Positions 38,801 to 49,186 of a stretch of 64,000 bases of DNA are shown piece by piece (the stretch's first letter is position 1; the number at the start of each line of letters is the position of its first letter). The notes below the pieces were generated by a model that had not been told where the DNA came from, searched no databases, and was given only the letters and a program-made list of their open reading frames with translations. A program made the position numbers and the translations under genes. The DNA is from Aggregatibacter actinomycetemcomitans. GTDB taxonomy: Bacteria > Pseudomonadota > Gammaproteobacteria > Enterobacterales > Pasteurellaceae. The DNA lies in NCBI RefSeq assembly GCF_003130205.1, contig NZ_NRDF01000001.1, forward strand, positions 248,001 through 312,000, in the 5' to 3' direction.

Positions 38801-39292
38801 GGTGAAGACGGTTTAATTTTAATCGGTGGCGGACAGGTAATGAAAGGCTACTTGAACGATGCCGAGAAAACCGCCGAAGTGATTGCCGAAATCGACGGTG
38901 TGCGTTATTACAAGGCGGGTGACAAAGGGCATATTGATGAAAACGGTTTTATTACCATCGTTGACCGTTATTCCCGCTTTGCTAAAGTCGGCGGCGAAAT
39001 GATTAGTTTAGGCAGTGTTGAAGAACAAATTGCGCAGGTTTTAAATGATGAGGTGCAATTTACCGCCGCCAACGTGCCGGATGAGAAAAAAGGCGAAGCC
39101 GTGGTGCTTTTAGTGAAAACTGAATTGGATATTAATGCGGTCGTGGATACCTTAAAAAATTCAGCTATACCGCCGTTAATGCAACCGTCTTTTGTCTTTA
39201 AAGTGGATGAAATCCCAACCTTGGCAAGCGGTAAGGTGAATTTCAAAGGGGCGAAAAAACTCGCCGCCGCATTGGTGCAACATAACGAATAA
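35831..39292 (+). CDS. aas: Fused LplT-Aas: lysophospholipid flippase / 2-acyl-GPE acyltransferase / acyl-ACP synthetase
   Basis: This 1153-residue protein joins three parts that Escherichia coli encodes as LplT and Aas. Residues 1 to about 410 are a 12-helix MFS transporter ([20 protein letters not shown]). About 425-640 is a PlsC acyltransferase with H453-x4-D458 (HISWID) and LFPEGHIS. About 650-1150 is an AMP-binding acyl-ACP synthetase with [19 protein letters not shown] and [15 protein letters not shown]. Together they import lysophospholipid across the inner membrane and reacylate it. Such fusions are known elsewhere. Its place between mukF and mukE is unusual. Confidence 0.93.
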   Translation: MKELLKIRGFLPYLAIAFLNAGVDLAHKITIQNVLLKSFDGDTLVVLTALVNAMILLPFVFLFSPSGFINDKYSQTKVIRYAAVAGVLISFAIFLSYFFGAFELAFLLTLILAVQSAVYSPAKYGIIKSIVGTENLGAANGIIQALTIVAILFSSFAFSYLFEAIYVAGDNPADILSSIYVIGFLMVIFSAFEAVFAFRLPYFPPVESEQQTQFSGKKYFSLSYLRENMKLVRADKNIWLSIIGLSIFWGVSQVIVAAFPAHYKMLFNDDNALIIQMILAISGIGSIVGSYIAGAMSKHHIELGIVPLGALGLFVSLFFLASSGNALLISFCSFCFGLFGGLFIVPLNATIQFFAPEAKMGKIIAGNNFIQNIAMIGFLLLSIAFVYADISTTGLFIFVSVVCFVGSLYAILQLPHLFTRLFLLLFLKTGYRFHVEGLKNLPQSGGVLLLGNHISWIDWLVLQAASPRAIKFVMYRGIYNKWYLTWIFKFFKVIPIGAGSSKESIETIRQYLENGEVVALFPEGHISYNGQINEFQCGYELSIKEWQDVCVVPFYLRGLWGSSFSRGDEHYKELTKQRGKRDIIVAFGKPIREFIDHVAMKQKVVELSFSSWESFISRQQPLTHYWLEMAKSNLFRECVADSMGTELTNGKFLSAVLLFSKLFKQTLNNEKNIGVLLPSSAMGAIVNIALFVNGKVPVNLNYTLSEQSMALALKKANIQQVITSEKFLAKLTGKGFDYQVLLSDKAVMMETLGKSIGKTQKTLAFLTALFVPAGWIKLLNFADVSLDDTATILFSSGSEGEPKGVELTHKNLLTNIRQISDLLNFRKNDVILNSLPIFHSFGLTVTTLLPLCEGVKMVSVPDPTDGAAVGKMAARHNVSILFGTSTFFRLYNRNKKLHPLMFQNIRMVVAGAEKLKADVKEAFRLKFGLDIYEGYGTTETAPVAAVNMPNILEKETLKELTFNKQGSVGLPLPGTIIKIVDPESLRELATGEDGLILIGGGQVMKGYLNDAEKTAEVIAEIDGVRYYKAGDKGHIDENGFITIVDRYSRFAKVGGEMISLGSVEEQIAQVLNDEVQFTAANVPDEKKGEAVVLLVKTELDINAVVDTLKNSAIPPLMQPSFVFKVDEIPTLASGKVNFKGAKKLAAALVQHNE

Positions 39293-39312
39293 ACACAAAA
39301 CAGAGAAACAAC

Positions 39313-40053
39313 ATGACAGAAAATAACCTAGATGTAATTTCCCCGAAATTGGCAGCCGCCATTGCCAATCCGTTATTTCCGGCTGTGGATAGCCAATTGC
39401 GTTCCGGTAAACATATCGGCACGGAACATTTGGATAACCACGCCTTTTTATTAGATTTTCAATCGGAGCTGGATTTGTTTTATCGTCGTTATAACGTGGA
39501 ACTTATCCGTGCGCCGGAAGGTTTTTTCTATTTACGCCCGAAAGCGACGACGTTAATCGCCCGTTCCGTGTTAACGGAATTGGAAATGTTGGTGGGTAAG
39601 GTGTTGTGTTATTTGTATTTAAGCCCGGAACGCTTGGCGCAACAGGGGATTTTCAGCACGCAGGAAGTGTATGACGAGCTGCTGAATTTAGCCGATGAAG
39701 GCAAGTTGCTGAAGGCGGTGAATCAACGTTCCAGCGGTTCCGATTTGGATAAACAAAAATTGGCGGAAAAAGTGCGGGCGGCAATCGGTCGTTTGCGCCG
39801 TTTGGGTATGATTTACACCGTAGGCGAGCCGAATAGCGGTAAATTTACTATTTCCGAATCCGTATTCCGCTTTGGCGCGGAAGTGCGTGCCGGCGATGAT
39901 CCGATTGAAGCGCAATTACGCTTAATCCGCGATGGTGAAGCGGCAACCCCGCAATCCTTACAGGCAGAAAAGCAGGCGTTACAAAATGATGCCGAAAACA
40001 GCGAAAATGATGCGGAAGTTGAAGAAGAATTCGTAGAAGAGGAACAAGAATAA
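39313..40053 (+). CDS. mukE: Chromosome partition protein MukE
   Basis: MukE dimers bind MukF and modulate MukB ATPase and DNA binding. The 246-residue protein has the family start [20 protein letters not shown], the winged-helix parts around [20 protein letters not shown], and a very acidic Glu-rich tail after residue 215. The start lies 20 bases after the acyltransferase stop, with AGAGAAAC upstream. Its stop codon overlaps the mukB start (TAATG), so mukE and mukB are translationally coupled. Confidence 0.96.
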   Translation: MTENNLDVISPKLAAAIANPLFPAVDSQLRSGKHIGTEHLDNHAFLLDFQSELDLFYRRYNVELIRAPEGFFYLRPKATTLIARSVLTELEMLVGKVLCYLYLSPERLAQQGIFSTQEVYDELLNLADEGKLLKAVNQRSSGSDLDKQKLAEKVRAAIGRLRRLGMIYTVGEPNSGKFTISESVFRFGAEVRAGDDPIEAQLRLIRDGEAATPQSLQAEKQALQNDAENSENDAEVEEEFVEEEQE

Positions 40054-43000
40054 TGACTGAAGAATTATCCCTGGAAAATGACGTAATGGATACGGCGGCT
40101 GAAACCACGCCTGTTATCTTTAGCCAAAAAAGTGGGGTAGAACGCGGTAAATTCCGTTCTCTAACGCTCATCAACTGGAACGGTTTTTTTGCCCGTACCT
40201 TTGATTTAGACGAATTGGTTACCACTTTATCGGGCGGTAACGGTGCCGGTAAATCCACCACCATGGCGGGATTTGTGACGGCGTTAATTCCCGATTTAAC
40301 TTTATTGCATTTCCGTAATACCACGGAAGCCGGGGCGACTAGCGGTTCACGCGATAAAGGCTTGCACGGAAAATTGCGTCCGGGCGTTTGTTATGCCGCG
40401 CTGGATACCATTAACTCCCGTCATCAACGTGTGATTGTCGGCGTGCGTTTGCAACAGGTGGCGGGACGCGACAAGAAAGTGGATTTAAAAACCTTTTCCA
40501 TTCAAGGCGTAGAATTATCGGTAAATCCGACCGCACTTTTCACCGAAACCATCAATGAACGTCAAGCCCGCGTGCTGACTTTAAATGAATTAAAAGACAA
40601 AGTAGAACCGGGTGGTGCGCAATTTAAGCAATACCATTCCATCACCGATTACCACGGCATGATGTTCGACTTGGGAATTATTCCGAAACGCTTACGTTCC
40701 TCTTCCGATCGCAGCAAATTCTACAAACTCATCGAAGCCTCTTTATACGGCGGTATTTCCAGCGCCATTACCCGTTCTTTGCGTGATTATTTATTGCCGG
40801 AAAATCTTGGGGTGAAAAAAGCGTTCCAAGACATGGAAAGCGCTTTACGTGAAAACCGCATGACGTTGGAAGCCATTAAAGTGACCCAAGCGGATCGCGA
40901 TTTATTCAAGCATTTAATCACCGAATCCACTAATTATGTGGCGGCGGATTACATGCGCAACGCCAACGAGCGCCGTGGCAACATCGAAAACGCGTTAAAT
41001 TTCCGTCAGGAGTGGTATAAAGCCAAATCCGAACAGGATTTATCGCAGCATCGCTTAGTGGATTTAAGCCGTGAAGCCGCCGAGTTGGCGGAAAATGAAA
41101 AAACCTTGGAAGTGGATCACCAAAGCGCGCTAGATCATTTGAATTTAGTGCTGAATGCCTTACGCCATCAGGAAAAAATTTCCCGCTATCAGGAAGATGT
41201 CAGTGAACTGACCGAGCGTTTGGAAGAGCAAAAAATGGTGGTGGAAACTGCCAACGAGCAGTTAGAAGAAAGCCAGGCGCAATTTGAACAAACGGAACAA
41301 GAAGTGGATAATCTGCGTTCGCAATTGGCGGATTATCAACAGGCATTGGATGCGCAACAAACCCGTGCATTGCAATATCAACAAGCCATTCAAGCCTTAG
41401 AAAAAGCCAAAACGTTGTGCGGTTTGGCGGATTTAGCCGTGAAAAATGTGGATGCTTATCACGAAGAATTTGAAGCGCAAGCAGACGTACTGACGGATAA
41501 AGTGCTTGAACTTGAACAAAAAATGTCTATTTCCGAGGCGGCGAAAACACAATTCGACAAAGCCTACCAATTGGTTTGCAAAATCGCCGGCGATGTGCCA
41601 CGTTCCGCCGCTTGGGAGAGTGCGAAAGAATTGTTGCGCGAATATCCGACCCAGAAACTGCAAGCACAACAAACACCACAATTACGCGCTAAATTACATG
41701 AGTTGGAACAGCGTCTGAATCAACAACAAAGTGCGGTCAGATTATTAAAAGATTTTAATCAACGTGCGAACCAGAACTTAGAAACGGCGGACGAGTTAGA
41801 AGCATTTTACGGCGAACAAGACGCCTTAATTGAGGATTTGTCGGCTGAACTTTCGGACTTAGTGGAGCAGCGTTCAACCCTTCGCCAAAAACGTGAAAAT
41901 TTGACCGCACTTTATGAAGAAAATGCCCGTAAAGCGCCGGCATGGCTCACAGCACAAGCTGCCTTGGAACGATTGCAGGATCAAAGCGGTGAACAATTTA
42001 CCGACAGCCGGGACGTGATGAATTTCATGCAGGCGCAGTTGGTTAAAGAGCGTGAATTCACGATGGAGCGCGATCAGCTTGAGTTACAGCGTCAGCAATT
42101 AGACGAACAAATCAGTCGATTAAGCCAACTGGACGGTTCCGAAGATGCCCGTTTGAATGTGCTGGCGGAGCGTTTCGGCGGCGTGTTGCTTTCCGAATTA
42201 TATGATGATGTACCGATTGAAGATGCGCCTTATTTCTCCGCCTTATATGGCCCGGCGCGTCATGCCATTGTGGTGCGCGATTTAGCGGCGGTAAAAGAAC
42301 AACTTGCCAATCTGGAAGATTGCCCGGAAGATTTATATCTCATCGAAGGTGATCCGGCGGCATTTGACGACAGCGTACTTTCCGCGCAGGAACTGGAACT
42401 GGGCGTTGTGGTACAGGTGTCCGATCGTGAATTACGTTATTCCAAATTCCCGGAAATTCCGTTATTCGGCCGCGCCGCCCGTGAAAAACATTTGGAAGAA
42501 TTACAGGCAAAACGTGAGGATGTCGCAGAACAGTATGCGCAACGCGCGTTTGACGTACAAAAATGCCAACGTTTACACGAACATTTCAGCCAATTCGTCG
42601 GTTTACATTTGGCTTTGGCGTTCCAGGATAATCCGGAACAGGTCATGGCACAGACCAATCAGCAACGCAATGAAATTGAACGTGAATTAAATCAATTATT
42701 GACCGGCGAACAGCAAATTCGCATTCGTTTGGATGATGCGAAGGAACGTATACAGTTGTTAAATAAATTGATTCCGCAATTACCATTACTGGCGGATGAT
42801 AGTTTAACCGATCGTATTGAAGAGTGTCGTGAACAGCTGGATTTAGCCGAACAGGATGAGTTATTTATCCGTCAACATGGTGTCACGTTGTCACAATTAG
42901 AACCCATTGCGAATACCTTGCAAAGCGATCCGGAAAATTACGAGCACTTTAAAGCCGATTATGAGCAAGCCATTCAACTGCAAAAACGGGTGCAACAAAA

Positions 43001-44543
43001 AGTGTTTGCTTTGGCGGATGTGGTGCAACGTAAAGCCCATTTCAACTATGCGGAAAGCGTACAAACGGAAACGTCCGAATTAAATGAACAATTACGTGCC
43101 CGTTTGGAGCAAATGCAACAACAGCGGGAAACTCAGCGTGAGCAATTACGCCAGGTTCAGGCGCAATACGCGCAATACAATCAAGTGTTGATTCAGCTGC
43201 AAAGTTCTTTCAACAGCAAGAATCAAATGTTGCAGGAATTAATGCAGGAAATCGGCGAATTGGGTGTGCGTGCCGACGAAGGTGCGGAAGATAGGGCGAA
43301 AATCCGTCGAGACGAGTTGTATCAACAGCTTTCCACTAATCGCCAGCGCCGTTCATACATTGAAAAACAACTCACCCTTATTGAAAGCGAAGCGGAAAAT
43401 CTTACCCGTCGCATTCGTAAAGCGGAACGCGATTACAAAACCCAGCGGGAACTGGTGACGGCAGCCAAAATGAGCTGGTGCGTGGTGCTTCGTTTATCCC
43501 GTAACTCTGACGTGGAAAAACGCCTTAATCGCCGCGAATTAGCGTATTTATCCGCCGATGAGTTACGTTCCATGTCGGATAAAGCCCTTGGTGCGTTGCG
43601 TACGGCGGTTGCCGATAACGAATACCTGCGCGATGCCTTACGTTTATCGGAAGATAGCCGCAAACCGGAAAATAAAGTGCGGTTCTTTATTGCGGTATAT
43701 CAGCACCTGCGCGAACGTATCCGTCAGGATATTCTGAAAACCGATGACCCGATTGATGCCATCGAGCAAATGGAAATCGAGCTTTCCCGATTAACGGAAG
43801 AGTTAACCGGTCGTGAACAAAAACTGGCGATCAGCTCCGAAAGTGTGGCGAACATTATGCGTAAAACCATTCAACGTGAACAAAACCGCATTCGTATGCT
43901 GAACCAAGGGTTACAAAATATCGCTTTTGGTCAGGTAAAATCGGTGCGTCTGGTGGTAAACATTCGCGATACGCACGCTATGTTGTTGGATGCGCTTTCC
44001 GGTAATCAATCGGATTATCAGGATTTGTTCACCGATAATCGCATGACCTTCTCCGAAGCCATTGCGAAATTGTATCAACGCCTGAATCCGCACATTGATG
44101 TGGGGCAACGCACGGCACAAACCATCGGCGAAGAATTACTGGATTACCGTAATTACCTCGATTTGGAAGTAGAGGTATACCGCGGCGCAGACGGTTGGTT
44201 ACGTGCGGAAAGCGGCGCATTATCTACCGGTGAAGCCATCGGTACCGGGATGTCCATCCTCTTAATGGTGGTGCAAAGCTGGGAAGAAGAAAGCCGCCGT
44301 ATTCGCGGCAAAGATATTGTGCCGTGCCGCTTATTGTTCTTGGACGAAGCGGCGCGTTTGGATGCCAAATCCATTTCTACCTTGTTCGAGCTTTGCGAAC
44401 GGCTGGATATGCAATTACTCATCGCCGCCCCGGAAAATATCAGCCCGGAAAAAGGCACTACCTATAAACTGGTGCGGAAAATTTCCGGCAATCACGAACA
44501 CGTTCACGTGGTCGGCCTACGCGGATTTGGCGCAGCAGAGTAG
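40053..44543 (+). CDS. mukB: Chromosome partition protein MukB (SMC-like condensin ATPase)
   Basis: MukB is the ATP-driven DNA-organising subunit of MukBEF. The 1496-residue protein has an N-terminal head with Walker [10 protein letters not shown] at residues 61-69. Long coiled coils flank a hinge at roughly 640-800. The C-terminal head has the signature [18 protein letters not shown] and Walker B/D-loop [14 protein letters not shown]. It has about 28 extra N-terminal residues compared with Escherichia coli MukB, which begins near [12 protein letters not shown]. Several uptake sequences lie in the frame. A strong hairpin follows the gene. Confidence 0.97.
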   Translation: MTEELSLENDVMDTAAETTPVIFSQKSGVERGKFRSLTLINWNGFFARTFDLDELVTTLSGGNGAGKSTTMAGFVTALIPDLTLLHFRNTTEAGATSGSRDKGLHGKLRPGVCYAALDTINSRHQRVIVGVRLQQVAGRDKKVDLKTFSIQGVELSVNPTALFTETINERQARVLTLNELKDKVEPGGAQFKQYHSITDYHGMMFDLGIIPKRLRSSSDRSKFYKLIEASLYGGISSAITRSLRDYLLPENLGVKKAFQDMESALRENRMTLEAIKVTQADRDLFKHLITESTNYVAADYMRNANERRGNIENALNFRQEWYKAKSEQDLSQHRLVDLSREAAELAENEKTLEVDHQSALDHLNLVLNALRHQEKISRYQEDVSELTERLEEQKMVVETANEQLEESQAQFEQTEQEVDNLRSQLADYQQALDAQQTRALQYQQAIQALEKAKTLCGLADLAVKNVDAYHEEFEAQADVLTDKVLELEQKMSISEAAKTQFDKAYQLVCKIAGDVPRSAAWESAKELLREYPTQKLQAQQTPQLRAKLHELEQRLNQQQSAVRLLKDFNQRANQNLETADELEAFYGEQDALIEDLSAELSDLVEQRSTLRQKRENLTALYEENARKAPAWLTAQAALERLQDQSGEQFTDSRDVMNFMQAQLVKEREFTMERDQLELQRQQLDEQISRLSQLDGSEDARLNVLAERFGGVLLSELYDDVPIEDAPYFSALYGPARHAIVVRDLAAVKEQLANLEDCPEDLYLIEGDPAAFDDSVLSAQELELGVVVQVSDRELRYSKFPEIPLFGRAAREKHLEELQAKREDVAEQYAQRAFDVQKCQRLHEHFSQFVGLHLALAFQDNPEQVMAQTNQQRNEIERELNQLLTGEQQIRIRLDDAKERIQLLNKLIPQLPLLADDSLTDRIEECREQLDLAEQDELFIRQHGVTLSQLEPIANTLQSDPENYEHFKADYEQAIQLQKRVQQKVFALADVVQRKAHFNYAESVQTETSELNEQLRARLEQMQQQRETQREQLRQVQAQYAQYNQVLIQLQSSFNSKNQMLQELMQEIGELGVRADEGAEDRAKIRRDELYQQLSTNRQRRSYIEKQLTLIESEAENLTRRIRKAERDYKTQRELVTAAKMSWCVVLRLSRNSDVEKRLNRRELAYLSADELRSMSDKALGALRTAVADNEYLRDALRLSEDSRKPENKVRFFIAVYQHLRERIRQDILKTDDPIDAIEQMEIELSRLTEELTGREQKLAISSESVANIMRKTIQREQNRIRMLNQGLQNIAFGQVKSVRLVVNIRDTHAMLLDALSGNQSDYQDLFTDNRMTFSEAIAKLYQRLNPHIDVGQRTAQTIGEELLDYRNYLDLEVEVYRGADGWLRAESGALSTGEAIGTGMSILLMVVQSWEEESRRIRGKDIVPCRLLFLDEAARLDAKSISTLFELCERLDMQLLIAAPENISPEKGTTYKLVRKISGNHEHVHVVGLRGFGAAE

Positions 44544-44557
44544 TTTGATAAAAGAAA

Positions 44558-44600
44558 AAGTGCGGTTAAAAAATAAAGTGTTTTTTGACCGCACTTTGTT
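44558..44600 (+). terminator. Uptake-sequence hairpin terminator after mukB
   Basis: AAAGTGCGGTTAAAAAA near 44558-44574 pairs with TTTTTTGACCGCACTTT at 44581-44597 with one G-U position, making a 17-base stem with a short loop. T residues follow. Both arms contain uptake sequences. Confidence 0.88.
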
Positions 44601-44619
44601 TCATTAAAAGGAATAAAAA

Positions 44620-45573
44620 ATGCACAATCTCATTATCGCCGTCCTCTGTAGCGTAGCGGTTTCCGTACTGTTGAAAGTCGCCCGCAAGCGTAATATCGTT
44701 ATTCAACAAGCTATTGCATTTAACTATATTGTTGCGTTGTCACTTTCTTGGTTTTTGTTAAAACCGGATTTCAAAGGTCTTGAGTTTACGGATTTCATCG
44801 CACAAAGTGAAAATACGCCGATTTTCTTGGCATTAGGTATTTTGTTACCAAGTGTATTTATTATTATGTCCAAAGCGGTGGAATTCGCAGGCATTGTACG
44901 TTCCGATGCGGCACAACGTTTATCTTTGTTCTTACCGATTCTCGCTGCATTTTTAATCTTCCATGAAACCTTAAGCCAACCAAAACTTGTTGGAATTGTG
45001 TTGGCGTTTATCGGGTTATTTTGCCTATTAAGCAAACCGAACCAACAAAGTGCGGTTGACAAAAAACAACGTTTTTTGAACGTTGGCTGTGCCAACGGCC
45101 CCGAAGGGGTGAGTAAGCGAACGAGTGAGCTTACGAATAATTTTAAAGGTGTTTTAGGATTAGTCGGCGTATGGTTCGGCTACGGTATTATTGATATTTT
45201 ATTCAAACAAGTGGCAAAAAGCGGCGGCGCATTCCCTACAACCTTGTTTATTGCGTTCTCGTTGGCAGCCTGCATTATGTTCATTTATTTGCTATTTAAA
45301 CAAACCAAATGGAATGTAGCGAGTTTTGTAGGCGGCATTATTTTAGGTGTACTGAATTTCTTTAATATTTTGTTTTACATTAAAGCGCATCAAAGTTTTG
45401 GCTCCAATCCAACGTTGGTTTTTGCCGGTATGAATATCGGCGTAATTTGTTTAGGTACCCTCACCGGTGCATTAATTTTTAAAGAAAAAATAAGTAAAAT
45501 TAACCGGTTAGGTATTGTATTTAGCTTAACGGCAATCTTTTGTTTGTATTATTTAGATAAAATTTTGGCTTAG
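44620..45573 (+). CDS. EamA/DMT-family membrane protein with an in-frame insert
   Basis: The 317-residue inner-membrane protein has about nine or ten hydrophobic helices in two EamA-like halves. The first half includes LGILLPSVFIIMSKAVEFAGI and SDAAQRLSLFLPILAAFLIF. The second includes VWFGYGIIDILFKQVAKSGG and LVFAGMNIGVICLGTLTGAL. The substrate is unknown. Between the halves lies a hydrophilic loop of about 35 residues (148-182). Much of it is encoded by a hairpin-rich block at 45081-45134 that does not look like normal coding sequence. The gene follows the mukB terminator, and sbcB begins 14 bases after its stop. Confidence 0.85.
   Translation: MHNLIIAVLCSVAVSVLLKVARKRNIVIQQAIAFNYIVALSLSWFLLKPDFKGLEFTDFIAQSENTPIFLALGILLPSVFIIMSKAVEFAGIVRSDAAQRLSLFLPILAAFLIFHETLSQPKLVGIVLAFIGLFCLLSKPNQQSAVDKKQRFLNVGCANGPEGVSKRTSELTNNFKGVLGLVGVWFGYGIIDILFKQVAKSGGAFPTTLFIAFSLAACIMFIYLLFKQTKWNVASFVGGIILGVLNFFNILFYIKAHQSFGSNPTLVFAGMNIGVICLGTLTGALIFKEKISKINRLGIVFSLTAIFCLYYLDKILA
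45081..45134. repeat. In-frame block of three tandem hairpins inside the EamA gene
   Basis: Within 54 bases (18 codons) three inverted repeats follow one another: CGTTGGC/GCCAACG (45081-45087 with 45091-45097), CCCC/GGGG (45099-45102 with 45106-45109) and GTAAGC/GCTTAC (45113-45118 with 45129-45134). It encodes a Cys/Gly/Ser-rich segment between transporter helices. It looks like a small palindromic insertion tolerated in a loop. Confidence 0.6.
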
Positions 45574-45587
45574 ATTTGAGAAAAATG

Positions 45588-47012
45588 ATGGCAAAAAACG
45601 ACTTTAGTTTTTTTATTTATGATTACGAAAGCTTTGGGGTCAATCCCGCAACGGATCGCCCGGCACAATTCGGTGGCATTCGCACTGACGCGGATTTTAA
45701 TATTATCGGTGAGCCGATTGTTCTTTATTGTAAGCAAACCAACGATTATTTGCCAGCACCGGAAGCGGTTTTAGTCACCGGAATTACGCCACAGGAATGC
45801 AACGAAAAAGGGCTGCCGGAGCCGGAGTTTGCCGCCCGTATTTTACAAGAGTTTAGCCAACCGAATACTTGCGTGATGGGCTTCAATAACATTCGTTATG
45901 ACGATGAAATGACCCGTTATACGTTTTACCGTAATTTTATCGATCCTTATGAATACAGCTGGAAAAACGGCAATTCCCGTTGGGATTTGCTGGATTTGGT
46001 ACGTGCTTGTTATGCCTTACGCCCGGACGGTATTGAATGGCCTTTAGATGATGAAGGTATGCCGAGTTTCCGCCTGGAAAAACTGACGGAAGCCAATGGA
46101 ATAGTGCACGATAATGCGCATGATGCCATGTCAGATGTGTATGCCACCATTGAAATGGCGAAGCTCATCAAGCAGAAACAGCCTAAATTATTCCAATATT
46201 TCTTTGAAAATCGGGGTAAAAAGGAGGTTGAAAAGCTCATTGATACTGCAGAAATGACGCCATTGGTACATGTGTCGGGAATGTTGGGGAATTATCGCGG
46301 AAATACCACGTTAATTGCACCTTTAGCCTGGCATCCGACGAATAAAAATGCTGTTATTGTCTGTGATTTAACTGCCAATATTGATGATTTATTAACAAAA
46401 TCGGCAGAGGAGTTGCGTGAAAATCTTTACACCAAAAAAGAAACCTTATTGGCTGCCGGTACATTGCCTGTGCCATTGAAGCTTATTCATATCAACAAAT
46501 GTCCGATTGTTGCGCCGGCTAAAACCTTACTGCCGCAAAACGCCGAATGTTTAGGTATTGATCAGGAATTATGTGCAAGAAATCGACAGCGTTTGCAGGA
46601 AGCAAGAGATATTCGTCAAAAAGTAATGAATATTTTTCATCAGGAACGTGAATTTGACGTTTCCGATAATGTTGAAACCGAACTGTATAACGGCTTTTTT
46701 AGTGACGCCGATAAAAACAATATGGCGATTTTACGGATCTTAGAACCCGAAAAATTGGCTGAACATAATCTTAGTTTTCAAGATCCACGAATTCCTGAAT
46801 TACTGTTCCATTATCGTGCCAGACATTTCTATCATACACTGAACCGTGCGGAACAAATTAAATGGCAAAAATACTGCCGTAAAAAATTAGATGCAGAGGC
46901 TTTACAATTTGAACAACGCCTTCAAGAATTGGCCGAACAATATTCTAATAATGAAGAGAATCTTATGTTATTGCAAAAGGTCTATGAATATGGAGCCAAA
47001 ATAATCGGTTAA
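45588..47012 (+). CDS. sbcB: Exodeoxyribonuclease I
   Basis: ExoI degrades single-stranded DNA 3' to 5' and acts in recombination and mismatch repair. The 474-residue protein starts FSFFIYDYESFGVNPATDRPA with the DEDD Asp and Glu. It carries FNNIRYDDEMTRYTFYRNF, the HDAMSDVYATIEMAKLIKQK exonuclease III motif, and the SH3-like and helical C-terminal domains. ATG codons at 45585 and 45588 and a TTG at 45576 are possible; 45588 lies seven bases after GAG and is preferred. It follows the EamA gene closely. Confidence 0.95.
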   Translation: MAKNDFSFFIYDYESFGVNPATDRPAQFGGIRTDADFNIIGEPIVLYCKQTNDYLPAPEAVLVTGITPQECNEKGLPEPEFAARILQEFSQPNTCVMGFNNIRYDDEMTRYTFYRNFIDPYEYSWKNGNSRWDLLDLVRACYALRPDGIEWPLDDEGMPSFRLEKLTEANGIVHDNAHDAMSDVYATIEMAKLIKQKQPKLFQYFFENRGKKEVEKLIDTAEMTPLVHVSGMLGNYRGNTTLIAPLAWHPTNKNAVIVCDLTANIDDLLTKSAEELRENLYTKKETLLAAGTLPVPLKLIHINKCPIVAPAKTLLPQNAECLGIDQELCARNRQRLQEARDIRQKVMNIFHQEREFDVSDNVETELYNGFFSDADKNNMAILRILEPEKLAEHNLSFQDPRIPELLFHYRARHFYHTLNRAEQIKWQKYCRKKLDAEALQFEQRLQELAEQYSNNEENLMLLQKVYEYGAKIIG

Positions 47013-47070
47013 AAGTGCGGTCAAAATTTTTAGTATTTTACATTACGAGACACTGTCACGAATATAGCTT

Positions 47071-47103
47071 AAAACACGCTGAAGAAATTTAGCGTGTTTT
47101 TTA
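47071..47103 (+). terminator. Rho-independent terminator after sbcB
   Basis: AAAACACGCT (47071-47080) pairs with AGCGTGTTTT (47091-47100) around a 10-base loop and runs into TTA. It lies about 60 bases after the sbcB stop, beyond an uptake sequence. Confidence 0.85.
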
Positions 47104-47745
47104 TGATTGTGAATTTTAAAAATTCAGCATAACGAGACTGATAGTTACCTCAGAATTCACGTAGCGCAATTTATTCTAAAGATAAGGAAAATTTTATAGT
47201 AAAAATATAGCGTTAAAATAGGCTTATAACTTCCTTATAAGTCTTATTTCTATTGCCTTAGTATTGCTGAATAAATATTTACATTTAAAACTTAAAGTCT
47301 ATAACTTCATATCCAAGCTTGTTACATACCTTTATAACCCCGGTTTTCATCACGTTTAACTAGTAAGAGTGACTTGTGAATAAGTCTGTGTTTTTGTTAA
47401 TTCGTAGCGTTCATTTACTTTGTCACTAACTTCGCATAATCTATATTATGTTAAATAAAATAAATAGAAAGTCACTTCTGGGATTTGAGGTTTACTCTCT
47501 TTAAAAATAACTGGGTAACAAACTTCATTTCTTGAAGATTTTATTTTTAGAGCGCTTATGGTGATGTGATATTCATGAGTTTTTATAGGTAGATGAAAAT
47601 ACTTCTATAGCTGAATCTAGGTTTATAAAAATCGGTTGATATTCATAGAAGGTTTTTATCGTTATGTACGACCTTCTGTTTCTATTAAATAATTTCTTAA
47701 CAATTTAGTTATAACTGAGGATTTATTTCAATAACACTACTTAAA
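47104..47745. other. AT-rich intergenic stretch without recognisable genes
   Basis: Both strands are full of stops and I see no coding frame of useful length. The stretch is clearly more AT-rich than its surroundings and contains several short hairpins followed by T-rich runs: CTTATAA/TTATAAG at 47223-47241, GACTT/AAGTC near 47371-47390, and AGAAGGT/ACCTTCT near 47646-47673. It could hold a small RNA or an old degraded gene. Nothing in it can be assigned. Confidence 0.6.
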
Positions 47746-47843
47746 TGAGAATTATTTTTATTACAAAATTCATTCTAAATTAAATACTTACGAGAATATT
47801 TTGTGAGAATTTGATTGACTATTCTCAATAAGGTGAATAAAAT
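47746..47843 (+). promoter_or_regulatory. Ferritin operon promoter with Fur-like operator halves
   Basis: TTGACT at 47815-47820, a 17-base spacer and TAAAAT at 47838-47843 make a near-ideal sigma-70 promoter. It is straddled by TGAGAAT (47804-47810) and its exact inverse ATTCTCA (47821-47827). A further TGAGAAT-T-ATTTTTA at 47746-47760 resembles the 7-1-7 Fur box (TGATAAT-n-ATTATCA). GAGAAT recurs at 47792-47797. Iron control of ferritin by Fur is well known in other bacteria; binding here is inferred. Confidence 0.6.
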
Positions 47844-47906
47844 GTGCACAACAAATTAAGTTGTATTGCGGTCTATCTATTAACAAATTAAGGAAAGGAG
47901 TTGGTT

Positions 47907-48392
47907 ATGCTTAGTAAAGTGATTACAGCAAAATTAAATGAGCAAATTAATCTGGAGTTTTACTCGTCAAATGTTTATTTGCAAATGAGTGCATGGTGTT
48001 ATAAGCAAGGTTATGAAGGTGCTGCGGCATTTTTAATTCGCCATGCAGATGAAGAGTTAGAACATATGCAAAAGTTATTCACTTATGTGAGTGAAACCAG
48101 TGGTATGCCGTTATTAGGTAAAATTGAAGCTCCTAAACATGACTATGCGTCATTAAAAGAAGTTTTTGAAATTACCCTTGAGCATGAAAAGTTAGTTACA
48201 TCTAAAATCAATGAATTAGTAGAATGTACCTTTGCCGAAAAAGACTACTCTAGTTTTAACTTTTTACAATGGTATGTTGCGGAACAACATGAAGAAGAAA
48301 AATTGTTCAATAGTATCGTGGACAAATTTAAACTTCTTGGCGAAAGCGGCATTGCCCTTTACTACATTGATCGCGATTTAAAAACGTTGTAA
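47907..48392 (+). CDS. ftnA: Non-haem ferritin, first copy
   Basis: Ferritin subunits form a 24-mer shell that oxidises Fe(II) and stores ferric iron. The 161-residue protein is a four-helix bundle with the ferroxidase ligands E17, E50, H53 and E94 in place, and a second conserved region around [27 protein letters not shown] precedes the ATG at 47907; an upstream TTG is rejected. A second, closely related gene follows after 17 bases, so the two subunits are coexpressed and may co-assemble. Confidence 0.95.
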   Translation: MLSKVITAKLNEQINLEFYSSNVYLQMSAWCYKQGYEGAAAFLIRHADEELEHMQKLFTYVSETSGMPLLGKIEAPKHDYASLKEVFEITLEHEKLVTSKINELVECTFAEKDYSSFNFLQWYVAEQHEEEKLFNSIVDKFKLLGESGIALYYIDRDLKTL

Positions 48393-48409
48393 GGAATAGG
48401 AGAAATAAA

Positions 48410-48907
48410 ATGTTATCAAATGATGTGGTTAAACTATTAAACGACCAAATGAATTTAGAATTTTATTCTTCTAATTTATACTTACAAATGAGCGCATGGT
48501 GCGACCAACAAGGTTTTGAAGGCGCGGCAAAATTCTTATCTGCACACGCGGCTGAAGAAATGCAGCATATGCGTAAATTGTTCACTTACTTGAATGAAAC
48601 CGGTGCATTGGCCGTAATTACCACAATTGATGAACCACCACACCAATTCGCTTCGTTAAAACAAATACTTGAATTAACGTATGAACATGAAAAATTGATT
48701 ACTGCAAAAATCAATGAATTGGTTGGTAGAACATTTGAAGAGAAGGACTACTCTGCTTTTAACTTCTTACAATGGTATATTGAAGAACAGCACGAAGAAG
48801 AAAAACTATTCAGCGGAATTTTGGATAAATTGAATCTTCTTGGCGAAGATGGAAAAGGTTTGTTCCTTGTTGATAAAGATTTAGGTGCTTTGGCAACAAG
48901 CAACTAA
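48410..48907 (+). CDS. ftnB: Non-haem ferritin, second copy
   Basis: This 165-residue paralogue of the preceding ferritin shares its layout ([16 protein letters not shown], residues 15-30) and keeps E17, E50, H53 and the [13 protein letters not shown] region. Differences concentrate in helix B and the C-terminus, where LATSN is added. Both copies look catalytically complete, unlike the Escherichia coli FtnA/FtnB pair, where one has an altered centre. It has its own AGGAG-type site and ends at a strong terminator. Confidence 0.95.
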   Translation: MLSNDVVKLLNDQMNLEFYSSNLYLQMSAWCDQQGFEGAAKFLSAHAAEEMQHMRKLFTYLNETGALAVITTIDEPPHQFASLKQILELTYEHEKLITAKINELVGRTFEEKDYSAFNFLQWYIEEQHEEEKLFSGILDKLNLLGEDGKGLFLVDKDLGALATSN

Positions 48908-48919
48908 TCCTATTTTAAT

Positions 48920-48954
48920 GAAAGGCTAAGTCAGTGACTTAGCCTTTCTTTTTT
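48920..48954 (+). terminator. Rho-independent terminator of the ferritin pair
   Basis: GAAAGGCTAAGTC (48920-48932) and GACTTAGCCTTTC (48936-48948) form a perfect 13-base-pair stem with a 3-base loop, followed by six T residues. Confidence 0.95.
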
Positions 48955-48968
48955 CTCTTTAAAATTTA

Positions 48969-49136
48969 CTAGTTGTGTTCGGAAAGTGCGGTGTTTTTTT
49001 CAAGTGTTTTTAGCGAAGATTGCGGTGTTTCATTTGCTTCATAATAAAACATGCGATGAAAAAATGCGGAAAGCAGGATTATCAGCATAATGACAATTTG
49101 AATTAAGCGTTTTTTAGTCAGTTTTTCAACAGCCAT
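48969..49136 (-). CDS. Small single-pass membrane protein (55 residues)
   Basis: On the minus strand an ATG at 49136 with GAGG nine bases upstream opens a 55-codon frame ending in TAG at 48969. The product starts MAVEKLTKKRLIQIVIMLII and continues LLSAFFHRMFYYEANE: a basic N-terminus, one hydrophobic helix (about residues 11-26) and a polar tail. It lies between the ferritin terminator and fnr, divergent from fnr. An uptake sequence is in the coding tail (NTALS). I do not assign a family. The well-placed ribosome binding site and membrane-protein logic support a real gene. Confidence 0.65.
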   Translation of the reverse strand: MAVEKLTKKRLIQIVIMLIILLSAFFHRMFYYEANETPQSSLKTLEKNTALSEHN

Positions 49137-49186
49137 ATATCCTCACTTATGTTTATACTTCTTAAATTAATGGATTAGTGGTATTA

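Noticed and set aside
39848-40324. 158-codon minus-strand frame opposite the mukE/mukB junction
   Set aside because: Antisense to two conserved genes whose reading frames are certain.
49049-49062. Possible FNR site inside the small membrane gene region
   Set aside because: No TTGAT/ATCAA pair with a 4-base spacer is present; only the site at 49187 is convincing.
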